Of a stretch of 64,000 nt of DNA, positions 35,799-43,801 are shown piece by piece (the first letter of the stretch is position 1; every line of letters starts with the position of its first letter). The notes below the pieces were generated by a model, which worked only from the letters and a program-made list of their open reading frames with translations, ran no database searches and was not told where the DNA came from. The position numbers and the translations under genes were made by a program. Source of the DNA: Bacillota bacterium (GTDB taxonomy: Bacteria > Bacillota > UBA4882 > UBA8346); the NCBI GenBank assembly GCA_023426245.1, contig JAFABB010000025.1, positions 62,001 through 126,000 on the forward strand, written 5' to 3'.

Positions 35799-37676
35799 AT
35801 GAAACATTCTATGAAAATATCAATCGGAATTGCCCTGTTATTGGGGATGATGTTTATCGCCGCTATGCCGGCAATGGCCGCCTCGGCCACGATCACACTG
35901 GATTCGGAGGAAATCGGTGTCGGAGAGGCCGTTCAATTAACCGTCGCGGTTAGCGGCGCTTCCTCCGCCGGGCGTCCAAAAATAAATGCGCCCGATGGAC
36001 TCAGTGTCCAATACACAGGAACATCAAACCAAATTCAAATTATCAACGGCGCCTTTTCGTCCCAGCTCTCTTACAGTTACTTAGTAGCCGGGCTTAAACC
36101 AGGCCGTTATACGATCGGCCCCATTGAAATCACAGGCGGTAATAAAAAGCTCCGTACCCATTCGGTTATTCTCACCGTTACGGGTACCAGCGCTTCCGGA
36201 GGAAACTCCGGGGGAATCTCCCCCGCCCTCCGAGGACAAAACCGCCCGGACACGGAAGGGGACGGTGAAGGAGAACCGGCTGGCAACAACCCGCTCACTT
36301 TAAGTTTAATTCTGCCCAAAACCACTTTATATCAAGGTGAGACTGTTCCGGTAACCATCAAATTGTTGGCGGGAAACGTTTCCCTCAATGAAGTCTCCTA
36401 TCCCAACCTGAACCCGAGTGATTTTATTTTCGGCAAATTGGATAAACCGTTGCAAACCGAAGAAATAATTCATGGAGAGCCTTATAAGGCCGTTGAATTT
36501 CACACCACGATGACTCCGGTAAAAACAGGGACTATTTTTCTGGGCCCCGTTTCCCTGAATTGTAATATTATCGTCAAAAGCCGGGATAATGACGATTTTT
36601 TCGGCGATTTTTTCCCGAACTATCAAAGACAATCCGTTCAAGTGAAAAGCAAAAAGATTCAGCTCCATATATTGCCGCTGCCGTCAACGGGTAAACCGGC
36701 CGGCTTTTCAGGAGGAGTCGGCCAATTTCAGTTAAAAGCGGCAGCCACCCCTCAAACGGTCAATCAGGGAGACCCGCTCACGGTGAAAATTGTTCTCTCG
36801 GGCACGGGAAATCTACAAGCCGTTAATGCTCCCGTGCTGCAAAATTCCAACGGGTTTAAAGTATACGATCCCCTGAGGAAAAGCACTACCGGCCCAAAGA
36901 ACGGCGAGGTTTCCTTTGAACAAGTTTTAATTCCCTTTAACGCCCAAGTCAAGCAGATCGGTCCCTATGTATTTTCTTATTTCAACCCGGTTGCAGGGAA
37001 ATACCAGCAAATCAGCACCCCTGCGATTCCCGTTACCGTAAAAGCAAATCCGGCTTTCAATGAAAGCCCCGGAATGGGTAATCCGGGTCCTAGCGAGCGT
37101 TTCGGCCGGGATTTGGTTTTTATCAAAGATTCACCGGGCAAATTAAGGCTTATCAAAGAGCGTTTCTATTATCAGCCATGGTTTTGGATTTTGCAACTCC
37201 TCCCCCTGCTGGGGCTGGGGGCTTCCTTCTTTCATCATAAACAACGGAAATTGCTACAATCCGATACGCCTTCGGCCCGAGCCATCCGCGCCGCTAATTT
37301 TGCCAAAAAACAATTGGAAAATGCCGGCCGCACTTTAGCCACGGGGAACTCAGAACGGCTATTGGATGAGTTACACTTGATTATCCGCAATTACCTTGCT
37401 GAAAAATATAATTTGAATTCCGCCGGAATGACCGGAGATGTCGTTGACTATCTCAAAGGACAAGCAATTTCAGAGAGTACCCTTCAAAGAATTAAAGACT
37501 TTTTTGCCCTGTATGATTTTTACCGTTTTACCGGCGCCAAAATAACCGGGGATGACACGAAAAAAATGTGGGGAGAATTTCTCCAAATGATTGAGGATTT
37601 AAATCATTCCGGTAAAGAAAATATGAATGGAAATGCTACACCCGTCATCGAATGGAAGGGAGTTCAGAAACAATGA
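35799..37676 (+). CDS. batD: BatD-like protein
   Basis: 625 residues. Signal peptide to about residue 27 (cleavage after AMA), then several immunoglobulin-like beta domains (SATITLDSEEIGVGEAVQLTVAV, NPLTLSLILPKTTLYQGETVPVTI, GVGQFQLKAAATPQTVNQGDPLTVKIVL). A membrane helix lies at about 455-472 and a cytosolic helical domain (ERLLDELHLIIRNYLAEKYNLN) follows. This is the classic BatD layout. A Gly/Ser/Pro-rich linker lies around residues 130-165. It is the largest protein of the cluster; its stop overlaps the next start as ATGA. Confidence 0.88.
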   Translation: MKHSMKISIGIALLLGMMFIAAMPAMAASATITLDSEEIGVGEAVQLTVAVSGASSAGRPKINAPDGLSVQYTGTSNQIQIINGAFSSQLSYSYLVAGLKPGRYTIGPIEITGGNKKLRTHSVILTVTGTSASGGNSGGISPALRGQNRPDTEGDGEGEPAGNNPLTLSLILPKTTLYQGETVPVTIKLLAGNVSLNEVSYPNLNPSDFIFGKLDKPLQTEEIIHGEPYKAVEFHTTMTPVKTGTIFLGPVSLNCNIIVKSRDNDDFFGDFFPNYQRQSVQVKSKKIQLHILPLPSTGKPAGFSGGVGQFQLKAAATPQTVNQGDPLTVKIVLSGTGNLQAVNAPVLQNSNGFKVYDPLRKSTTGPKNGEVSFEQVLIPFNAQVKQIGPYVFSYFNPVAGKYQQISTPAIPVTVKANPAFNESPGMGNPGPSERFGRDLVFIKDSPGKLRLIKERFYYQPWFWILQLLPLLGLGASFFHHKQRKLLQSDTPSARAIRAANFAKKQLENAGRTLATGNSERLLDELHLIIRNYLAEKYNLNSAGMTGDVVDYLKGQAISESTLQRIKDFFALYDFYRFTGAKITGDDTKKMWGEFLQMIEDLNHSGKENMNGNATPVIEWKGVQKQ

Positions 37677-38497
37677 ACGATGCGAAAAATGTACTCTATC
37701 GAAACCGGATATGGATAAGTTTATTGACTATCGCCCTACCCTTTCTATTGTTCGAGGTAACCTGGGTTAAAGCCCAAAATCATTCTCCTTTCTCCAATCC
37801 TGCGGCTCTTTTTTATCAGGCCGGCAATTTTTATGAAAAGGGAGATTATCAAACGGCGGCTCAACTTTATAATACCCTTATCCAAAAGGGTTATGAAAGC
37901 GGCCCTCTTTATTTCAACCTGGCAAACACCTATTACAAATTAGGAAGGAAAGGTGAAGCCATTCTTTTTTATGAAAAAGCCAAACAACTGATGCCCGGCG
38001 ATGCCGATCTCCGCTCGAATCTGGAATTCGCTCTCCGAAGCGTTGATGAAGGACACCCCGGTTGGCAAAGGGAATTTTACCAGTCCCTTGTTTCGCTGAG
38101 CTCTTTGGAAAACCTGATGATTTTCTCTTCATCCCTATTTTTTATCGCTGCCCTTTTTTTAAGCCTAATTTTGCTTTTCCCTATGGGATTTCAGGATCAA
38201 CCCAGCGGAAAATTGAAATCCTGGTGCCTGGCTACTTTGATTGGAATCGGGACCCTTTTCTTATTCTCACTGTCCCTTACCATCATTACCGGTTTGGATC
38301 ATCAGAATCCAAAAGCGGTGGCCGTTCGATCCGGAGGGGAAGTTAAATTCGAGCCCAACCTTCAATCCACTACTTATTATCAGTTGCACGAAGGATCCCG
38401 GGTACGGATTTTAGAAGAAAAACAAGGATGGAAGCTCATTCAAAGAAGAGATGGAAAATTGGGATGGATTGAAAACAAATTTCTAGCGAGAATTTAA
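37673..38497 (+). CDS. batE: BatE-like TPR and SH3-domain protein
   Basis: 274 residues from the ATG at 37673, which overlaps the batD stop (ATGA) and has GGGAG upstream. Signal or anchor at about 12-30, two TPRs at about 40-115 (ALFYQAGNFYEKGDYQTAAQLYNTLI, YFNLANTYYKLGRKGEAILFYEKA), two membrane helices (about 143-165 and 180-200) and a C-terminal bacterial SH3 domain (AVAVRSGGEV, EGSRVRILEEKQGWKLIQRRDGKLGWIE). The SH3 domain may bind peptidoglycan. It is the last gene of the cluster, and a MITE-like element abuts its stop codon. Confidence 0.87.
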   Translation: MNDAKNVLYRNRIWISLLTIALPFLLFEVTWVKAQNHSPFSNPAALFYQAGNFYEKGDYQTAAQLYNTLIQKGYESGPLYFNLANTYYKLGRKGEAILFYEKAKQLMPGDADLRSNLEFALRSVDEGHPGWQREFYQSLVSLSSLENLMIFSSSLFFIAALFLSLILLFPMGFQDQPSGKLKSWCLATLIGIGTLFLFSLSLTIITGLDHQNPKAVAVRSGGEVKFEPNLQSTTYYQLHEGSRVRILEEKQGWKLIQRRDGKLGWIENKFLARI

Positions 38498-38498
38498 A

Positions 38499-38631
38499 GA
38501 GGCTATCTAAAAAGCAATTCGAAATCAATAAGAAATACAATATATATCGCGTACACACGCGACTTCATCGAATGGGTTGATTTCAATATATTGTATTTCT
38601 TTATCGTAAAATTTTCTTTTGAGACAGCCCC
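38499..38631 (-). repeat. MITE-like element, family 1, copy B (133 bp)
   Basis: Inverted copy of the element at 2664-2783 with ends GAGGCTATCTAAAAAGC and the complement of GGGGCTGTCTC. It carries 13 extra bases that complete a long internal palindrome (AGAAATACAATATA with TATTGTATTTCT) around a TCGCGT/ACGCGA hairpin. It starts 2 bp after the stop of batE, so its palindrome could also serve as the operon's 3' hairpin. Confidence 0.7.
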
Positions 38632-38749
38632 GATATCGATTCTATTTCTTTACGAAACAATCTTTTGATGTTAATCTTTATGAATCATCCACTAACTAAA
38701 AATCTTGCCAAAAAGGATTTATTTTGGAAACCTCGAATAATTCTTTTGT

Positions 38750-38793
38750 AATCAACGACCTGCCCTGCTTTACCAATCGACAGGTCGTTGATT
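38750..38793. promoter_or_regulatory. 13-bp hairpin upstream of the DegV gene
   Basis: AATCAACGACCTG (38750-38762) pairs exactly with CAGGTCGTTGATT (38781-38793) over an 18-nt loop. It is not followed by T on the plus strand. It ends 44 bp before the DegV start and may be an operator or leader hairpin. Confidence 0.4.
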
Positions 38794-38837
38794 GAAAAGG
38801 ATCCACATATACCGAATGTAGATTTAGGAGGTTTCCA

Positions 38838-39674
38838 ATGATTCGGATTTTTACCGATACCACTTCATCAATGACTCTTGAAGATTACCAAAAATATGAT
38901 ATTCATCCTCTACCCATTATTATCAACCAAGGCGAGATTTCCAAACGGGAACTTTTTGATTTAAAATATGAAGATTTTTTTAAAAGCCAACGGGCCGGAA
39001 TCCGTTTCACCACTTCCCAACCCGCTCCCTTAGCTTATTTTGAGGCTTTCAAACCTATTATTGAAGCCGGCGATGAGATTATCTGTTTGATATTCTCCAG
39101 CGGTATTTCCGGTACCTATAATACGATTTGTACAATTCCGCAAATGTTGGAAACTGATAAAATAACCGTATTTGATTCCCGGTTAAGCGGTTTCTGTCTG
39201 GCCTATATGGCTATTAAAGCTCGGGAGATGGCAGGGCAAGGCGCGTCCCGGGCTGAAATTATTCAATATCTGGAAGATTTGCATTCTCGTTGTCGAGTCT
39301 TTTTTCTCGTCGAATCCCTACGTTATCTTCACGCCGGGGGCCGTTTAACCGGTGCTGAAGCATTAATTGGCTCGATTATTCAAATCAAGCCGATTATTTG
39401 GTTTGAGCCGGACGGAAAAATGACTGCCTTTGAAAAAGTACGGACCACCAAAGCCGGAAAAAACAGATTAATTGCCTTGGCAAAGGAAAGGGCCGAACTC
39501 GGCTTGGAAGCCCTGATCTTACATTATGGTGATAACATTGAGGAGGCTCAAGAATTTGCCAAAGAGGTTGAAGTTCAAGTCGGTTTAAAACCTTTCATCA
39601 CACCAATCTCTCCTGTACTGGCCGTTCATACCGGACCGGATATTTTGGGACTCCTGACGGTTTCGAAAAGCTGA
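38838..39674 (+). CDS. DegV family fatty-acid-binding protein
   Basis: 278 residues with a TAGGAGG site. The family's lipid-binding elements are IFTDTTSSMT at the N-terminus, RFTTSQPAP, IFSSGISGTYNT and FDSRLSGFCLAYMA; the C-terminal domain has VESLRYLHAGGRL and IKPIIWFEPDGKM. DegV/FakB proteins present fatty acids to a kinase in Bacillota. No FakA-type partner is in this window. Monocistronic as far as can be seen. Confidence 0.92.
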   Translation: MIRIFTDTTSSMTLEDYQKYDIHPLPIIINQGEISKRELFDLKYEDFFKSQRAGIRFTTSQPAPLAYFEAFKPIIEAGDEIICLIFSSGISGTYNTICTIPQMLETDKITVFDSRLSGFCLAYMAIKAREMAGQGASRAEIIQYLEDLHSRCRVFFLVESLRYLHAGGRLTGAEALIGSIIQIKPIIWFEPDGKMTAFEKVRTTKAGKNRLIALAKERAELGLEALILHYGDNIEEAQEFAKEVEVQVGLKPFITPISPVLAVHTGPDILGLLTVSKS

Positions 39675-39732
39675 TTGAAAACTGTAGGGTCATGCTACAT
39701 CGTTGTACTCCTTATCTTCCACCAGAAGAATC

Positions 39733-40392
39733 TCAGTCATACTGGAGAACCACAATCTCAGGGCATTCCCCTGAATTTTTTTTGATATCAGCCGCATCAA
39801 TTTCTAATTCTTTACACTGGGTAACATGAAAACCTGATAGTGCAATAAACCCCTCGACTTTTTCAAATAAAAAGCCTAGCAACCCCAAAGCTTTGGTCCG
39901 GTAATGCATTGGGATCACCACGGCCGGATTCAGCTGTTTCACGACGCAAACGGCATCGGAGGCCCCAATAGTAGTTGGGCCTCCACCAACCGGCAACAGG
40001 AGTATGTCCACCTTCCCAATTTCGGTGTTCTGCTTGGAATCCAGTATATGTCCCAGATCTCCGGTGTGGCAAACGTTGATTCCGTCAATGGCAAAGTTAT
40101 ACACGGTGTTTTTTCCTCTCCTAGCCCCCGAAACTTTATCGTGAAATGTGGCAACCCCTTTGATGGAAATACTGTTTTCCAAAAAGTCGCCGGATTTTTG
40201 AATGTGGGTAAAACGGCCCTTGACCGCGTTGATATTATTGTGATCAGCGTGATCATGACTTGTCGTTACAATATCCGCTTCCATTTCCGGCAGCCTATAT
40301 CCCAGCATATTTTTGAACGGATCCATAAGCACTTTCGTGCCGTTTTCCGCAGTGATCAGAAAACAGGACTGGCCAAACCATTTGATTTTCAA
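39733..40392 (-). CDS. Metallo-beta-lactamase-fold hydrolase (UlaG/UPF0173-like)
   Basis: 219 residues starting at TTG nine bases after AAGGGG. The zinc-binding HxHxDH motif is SHDHADH (His46, His48, Asp50, His51), with further ligands in FHDK, HTGDLGH and IPMHYRTK. It belongs to the short MBL-fold group around UlaG and UPF0173. The substrate is unknown. It is convergent with the DegV gene. Confidence 0.88.
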   Translation of the reverse strand: MKIKWFGQSCFLITAENGTKVLMDPFKNMLGYRLPEMEADIVTTSHDHADHNNINAVKGRFTHIQKSGDFLENSISIKGVATFHDKVSGARRGKNTVYNFAIDGINVCHTGDLGHILDSKQNTEIGKVDILLLPVGGGPTTIGASDAVCVVKQLNPAVVIPMHYRTKALGLLGFLFEKVEGFIALSGFHVTQCKELEIDAADIKKNSGECPEIVVLQYD

Positions 40393-40786
40393 TTGATGAC
40401 GCCCCTTTTATACTTCTCAATCTATGTACCGTACGCAAAAACATTTGGCGTTATTATATACGGAAACCCGTTACGCATGAATGATACTGTTTTTATTTTA
40501 GCTCACCAACCCGCTTGATACCATGCACTATACTACACTCCATGGACTATTTTGCTATAATATTGGGAGGGGCTTAAATAATAGCAGAAATTGCTAACCG
40601 TTAAATCTCCGCAACGGCCCTACACGGAGGGCCGGTAAATCCATGCCAATTATTTTCAAATAGTAAAGTGTATGGAACTTTACTATTTGAAATGTTATAA
40701 TTTGGTTAGATTATTTGTTTGAATTTTGCTGACACATTGAAGAAAATACGCTTGAAATAATCGCAGCATATCGTTCCGACGACTCA
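40393..40786. other. Hairpin-rich spacer
   Basis: Contains a TATAAT at about 40557, a GGGAGGGG purine run without a following start, a CGGCCCT/AGGGCCG hairpin (40615-40621 with 40628-40634) and a long hairpin at 40654-40692. No gene is supported apart from the possible upstream part of the small frame ending at 40903. Confidence 0.45.
40654..40692. repeat. 16-bp perfect hairpin, 7-nt loop
   Basis: TTTCAAATAGTAAAGT (40654-40669) pairs exactly with ACTTTACTATTTGAAA (40677-40692). There is no T-run. It could be an operator for the small genes downstream or an extragenic palindrome. Confidence 0.5.
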
Positions 40787-40903
40787 ATGTCAGACCTTCC
40801 GGACGAAGCGGTCAAGGAAGTCCAGGCTTTTGATGAATTCATCAGGCAAAAATATACGAATTATTATAAAAGTAAAGGCAAGAAGGGGGATGACTCCAAA
40901 TGA
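40787..40903 (+). CDS. Very small frame (38 aa) coupled to the next gene
   Basis: MSDLPDEAVKEVQAFDEF and so on, ending KGKKGDDSK. The frame stays open and protein-like for 18 more codons upstream (EENTLEIIAAYRSDDS) without a standard start, so the gene may be 5'-truncated. Its stop overlaps the next start as ATGA, which supports real translation. No ribosome site stands out. Family not recognised; an antitoxin-like or accessory protein is possible. Confidence 0.35.
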   Translation: MSDLPDEAVKEVQAFDEFIRQKYTNYYKSKGKKGDDSK

Positions 40904-41211
40904 CTGACCGGGAACTGTTAGAACTCGTAGTCAATGAAATCCAGGAAATGAAATCCGACCTTAAAGAAACAAAAGAAGACATCAACCTTATCAAAACCCA
41001 ACAGTCCGAATATGGCGAAATGATCCAATCATTAATTCATGCCAGTGAAACACAAAAAGCACAGAATGACGCTTTACAAATGGAAGTCGCTAAACTTTCC
41101 GGAGAGATGCGGCAAGGGTTCACAGATATTACCGAAGTCCAGAAATCTTTAGTCGAAATGTACGGCCAGCATGAAGTGACAATCCGTTCTCTCCAGCGGC
41201 GGCCGGTTTAA
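40900..41211 (+). CDS. Small coiled-coil protein (103 aa)
   Basis: Highly charged helical protein with long heptad stretches (ELLELVVNEIQEMKSDLKETKEDINLIKTQQ, then VAKLSGEMRQGFTDITEVQKSLVEM). A GGGGGATGA purine run precedes the ATG. It resembles the many small uncharacterised coiled-coil proteins of Bacillota; no defined family is recognised. A good terminator follows. It may form an operon with the overlapping small frame. Confidence 0.7.
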   Translation: MTDRELLELVVNEIQEMKSDLKETKEDINLIKTQQSEYGEMIQSLIHASETQKAQNDALQMEVAKLSGEMRQGFTDITEVQKSLVEMYGQHEVTIRSLQRRPV

Positions 41212-41243
41212 ATAAAAACTAAATAATGGATCGCACCTTAGAT

Positions 41244-41270
41244 AAAACCTGCCAAAAGCAGGTTTTAATT
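41244..41270 (+). terminator. Intrinsic terminator
   Basis: AAAACCTGC (41244-41252), loop CAAAA, GCAGGTTTT (41258-41266), then AATT. It closes the small coiled-coil gene. The hairpin is flanked by direct copies of ATCGCACCT. Confidence 0.7.
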
Positions 41271-41470
41271 ATCGCACCTGGAGGTGGCAGCAAATTACCT
41301 TATACCAGGGGGCAAGCTTTCTACTATAATCAATCAGGGATTAATTGAATCATGAAGAATTAGCGGAGTTATCCTTCTTACTTGCAAGGAATGTAAGCCA
41401 TAAATGATAGAGTATTCGAATTGAATTTGATATAGGTCAAAAAAAACACCTTGTTACTAGAGTGAACAAT

Positions 41471-41638
41471 ATGTCTCAAACTGTTTTTATTTTGGGAGCC
41501 GGCGCTTCTAAAGAATCCGAAGCTCCATTGATGAATGACTTCTTGGATACGGCTGAAGATTTACTTTTAAAGGGCCTCCAATATTACCAAAACTTGGAAG
41601 TCCAGAAAGCCGGCGAGGATATTTGGGGGGGATTTTAA
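41471..41638 (+). pseudogene. SIR2-like domain gene, N-terminal fragment
   Basis: 55 codons from ATG read MSQTVFILGAGASKESEAPLMNDFL and then a helix (DTAEDLLLKGLQYY). The GAGAS motif followed by APLMNDFLD is the start of SIR2-like NAD-binding domains found in many anti-phage proteins. The frame ends abruptly at 41638, where a sequence from an unrelated gene (integrase) begins. So only the first part of what is usually a protein of several hundred residues remains. Best read as a deletion remnant of a defence or genomic-island gene. Confidence 0.6.
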
Positions 41639-42042
41639 ATTTGGTGTTTGCTTTCGACGGAAAGCCCATCGATGGCCGCTCACTAAATCGCTGGTATTTT
41701 AAACGGGATATCTGTGGGGCCCAAGTACCTATGATTCGTTTTCATGATTTACGTGGATCAACCGCAACGTTGCTTTATGAATTAGAGGAAGATGATAGAG
41801 TACAAAATATTTCCGGCCACGCTTCAAAAGCGGTTGCCGAAGAAAGCTATATTCATAAACAAGTCAAACACCAGGATAAAGCCATGCAAAACTGGAACAG
41901 GCATTCCGTGAAAAACTCGAAAAACAAAAGATTATCTAACAGGCATTTTATAATACTGTCAACAAGGCATAAAAAAACCCGCTTCTGCGGGGTTATTTCT
42001 TTGGTAGTCCCAACGAGATTCGAACTCGTGTCACCGCCGTGA
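41623..42042 (+). pseudogene. Tyrosine recombinase (integrase), C-terminal fragment
   Basis: The frame contains FAFDGKPIDGRSLNRWYFKR, then the catalytic box FHDLRGSTATLL (His and Arg), and GHASKAVAEESYIH with the second His and the nucleophilic Tyr. The first catalytic Arg and the whole DNA-binding part are missing. The frame begins exactly where the SIR2-like fragment breaks off. It also has no proper end: it runs on through a terminator hairpin and into the antisense of tRNA-Glu. The homologous part stops at about 41935. It is a remnant of an element that was probably integrated at the tRNA-Glu 3' end. Confidence 0.7.
41971..41994 (-). terminator. Terminator of the tRNA-Lys/tRNA-Glu unit
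   Basis: On the minus strand CCCGC-AGAA-GCGGG is followed by a run of seven T, 8 bp beyond the CCA end of tRNA-Glu. Confidence 0.85.
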
Positions 42043-42077
42043 AAGGGCGGTGTCCTAGGCCTCTAGACGATGGGACC
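42002..42077 (-). tRNA. tRNA-Glu (anticodon TTC)
   Basis: 76 nt including an encoded CCA. Acceptor stem GGTCCCA with TGGGACT, T-loop TTCGAAT, anticodon loop CTTTCAC with anticodon TTC. It is transcribed together with tRNA-Lys, and its 3' end abuts an integrase remnant. Confidence 0.95.
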
Positions 42078-42101
42078 GATTTACAAATCTATTATATAAA
42101 A

Positions 42102-42177
42102 TGGTGGGTCATCGGAGACTCGAACTCCGGACACCCTGATTAAAAGTCAGGTGCTCTACCGCCTGAGCTAATGACCC
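42102..42177 (-). tRNA. tRNA-Lys (anticodon TTT)
   Basis: 76 nt including an encoded CCA. Acceptor stem GGGTCAT with ATGACCC, T-loop TTCGAGT, anticodon loop CTTTTAA with anticodon TTT. It is the first tRNA of the two-gene unit. Confidence 0.95.
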
Positions 42178-42216
42178 ATTGAGCTTGTCACGAGTGTTTC
42201 GCGAATCAGCTTTTAT

Positions 42217-42245
42217 ATCTTACAATATTTTAAACCAAGTGTCAA
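42217..42245 (-). promoter_or_regulatory. Consensus sigma-70 promoter of the tRNA unit
   Basis: Minus strand: TTGACA (complement of 42240-42245), 17-bp spacer, TAAGAT (complement of 42217-42222). Transcription should start near 42210, about 33 nt before tRNA-Lys. Confidence 0.85.
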
Positions 42246-42298
42246 CCCTTTTTTCTGTTTATTTCATCATCCATTTTATGACAAGATTTTCAATATAC

Positions 42299-43588
42299 CT
42301 ACCAAATATCGTGATTGATTATGGTTTCATTCCTGCGCCAACCTACGGAAATCATCGCAATTGGCGCATCGGCCAATTCAGCAATGCGTTTCAGATAATC
42401 CTGGGCTTGGACCGGCAGGTCTTTCAATTCTTGTGCCCCCGTGGTATCTGTGCACCAACCGGGCATTTCCTCATAAACCGGGGAACACTCCCCCAAGACT
42501 TTGAGACTAGCCGGGAACTGTTTCAGAATAATATTCCGATAACGATAACCGGTACAAACCTTGATGGTTTCGATTTTGTCCAACACGTCCAGCTTCATCA
42601 CAACCAAATCGCTTACACCGTTTACCCTCACCGAGTATTCGGCGAGTACTCCGTCAAACCATCCACAACGGCGAGGTCTCCCGGTGGTTACACCATATTC
42701 GCGCCCCCGGCCATCCCTGAGCAAAGAAACCATGTTTTCAGGTAATTCAGTTGGAAAAGGCCCTTCACCGACTCTGGTAGAATAAGCTTTAATAACACCG
42801 ACAACTTTGTCGATTCTGGTCGGCCCAACTCCTGAACCTGTGCAGGCGCCGCCGGCTGCCGGCGACGAAGAACTCACAAAAGGGAAAGTGCCGTGATCAA
42901 TATCGAGCAGTGTACCTTGGGCACCTTCAAAAAGAACTTTTTGTCCCTGTTTAATCGCATTATTAATTAAAACCGAAGTATCGGTTACCAAAGGCTTCAA
43001 TTCTTCGGCATATTTAGCGTATTCTTCATAAACTTTGGAATACTCGAATTCACTATGGCCATATAATTTATCCAATAAGTTGTTTTTGGCGGCCAAAACT
43101 TCCGAAATCCGCTCTTTAAAAAGTTCGGAGTCAAGCAAATCCACAAATCGAATTGCATCATACCGGGCATATTTATCAACATAAGCCGGTCCGATACCTC
43201 GGCCGGTTGTTCCAATTTTCCCAACAGTACGGCTTGATTCGTCGAGTTGGTCAATGACCGGATGGTAAGGCATAATCAAATGAGCCCGATCACTAATCCG
43301 AATCCCCGAAACATCGATTCCCCGTTTTTGAAGACCGTCCATTTCCTGCAAAAGAACAGCCGGATTAATCACGACTCCGTTGCCTAATACACATTTTTTA
43401 CCCGGATAGAGCACTCCGGAAGGAATGAGATGAAGTTTGAATTCTTGGTCATCAACTACCACTGTATGACCGGCATTATTACCCCCCTGATAACGAACGA
43501 CCATATCCGCTCTACTCGCCAAAAAATCAGTTATTTTGCCTTTTCCTTCGTCACCCCATTGTAAACCCACAACTACAACTGACGGCAT
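42299..43588 (-). CDS. purA: Adenylosuccinate synthetase
   Basis: Joins IMP and aspartate with GTP on the way to AMP. I place the start at the ATG at 43588, giving MPSVVVVGLQWGDEGKGK and a GGGGAGG site upstream; an 11-codon in-frame extension has no support. The GTP-binding and catalytic Asp13 in GDEGKGK and the catalytic His42 in GNNAGHTVV are present, as are IGTTGRGIGPAY, the QGTLLDIDHGTFPFVSSS stretch and TTGRPRRCGW. Length 429 residues, standard. Monocistronic, ending 54 bp before the tRNA promoter region. Confidence 0.96.
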   Translation of the reverse strand: MPSVVVVGLQWGDEGKGKITDFLASRADMVVRYQGGNNAGHTVVVDDQEFKLHLIPSGVLYPGKKCVLGNGVVINPAVLLQEMDGLQKRGIDVSGIRISDRAHLIMPYHPVIDQLDESSRTVGKIGTTGRGIGPAYVDKYARYDAIRFVDLLDSELFKERISEVLAAKNNLLDKLYGHSEFEYSKVYEEYAKYAEELKPLVTDTSVLINNAIKQGQKVLFEGAQGTLLDIDHGTFPFVSSSSPAAGGACTGSGVGPTRIDKVVGVIKAYSTRVGEGPFPTELPENMVSLLRDGRGREYGVTTGRPRRCGWFDGVLAEYSVRVNGVSDLVVMKLDVLDKIETIKVCTGYRYRNIILKQFPASLKVLGECSPVYEEMPGWCTDTTGAQELKDLPVQAQDYLKRIAELADAPIAMISVGWRRNETIINHDIW

Positions 43589-43737
43589 GACTTTAGCCTC
43601 CCCATTAAACTTTGTTCCCAATCTGAGCAGGAGAAGAAACCAGGTAATAAATACGGGGGTTATTATTCGTCCCCGATTTTTTGAATATAAGTTCCGACTC
43701 CCTTAGTCTACCCTTTTTAGAATAACATAAGATATGA

Positions 43738-43784
43738 TATAATTCAAATTAATAGAATTAATGGATTCTATTAATTTGAATTAT
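43738..43784 (+). promoter_or_regulatory. 20-bp palindrome overlapping the LysR gene promoter
   Basis: The arms at 43739-43758 and 43765-43784 are exact 20-nt reverse complements (ATTCAAATTAATAGAAT core) around TAATGG. An extended -10 (TGATATAAT, with TATAAT at 43738-43743) overlaps the left arm, so transcription would begin inside the palindrome. It fits an autoregulatory operator or a very stable 5' hairpin just before the AAGGTGAAG ribosome site. Confidence 0.65.
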
Positions 43785-43801
43785 AAACAAGGTGAAGCAT
43801 C

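Noticed and set aside
41623..42042. Intact small integrase-like gene
   Set aside because: It lacks the N-terminal catalytic Arg and DNA-binding domain, begins inside another gene's remnant and reads through into tRNA antisense.
42179..42745. 188-codon plus-strand frame
   Set aside because: Antisense to purA and beginning in the tRNA promoter region; purA is certain.
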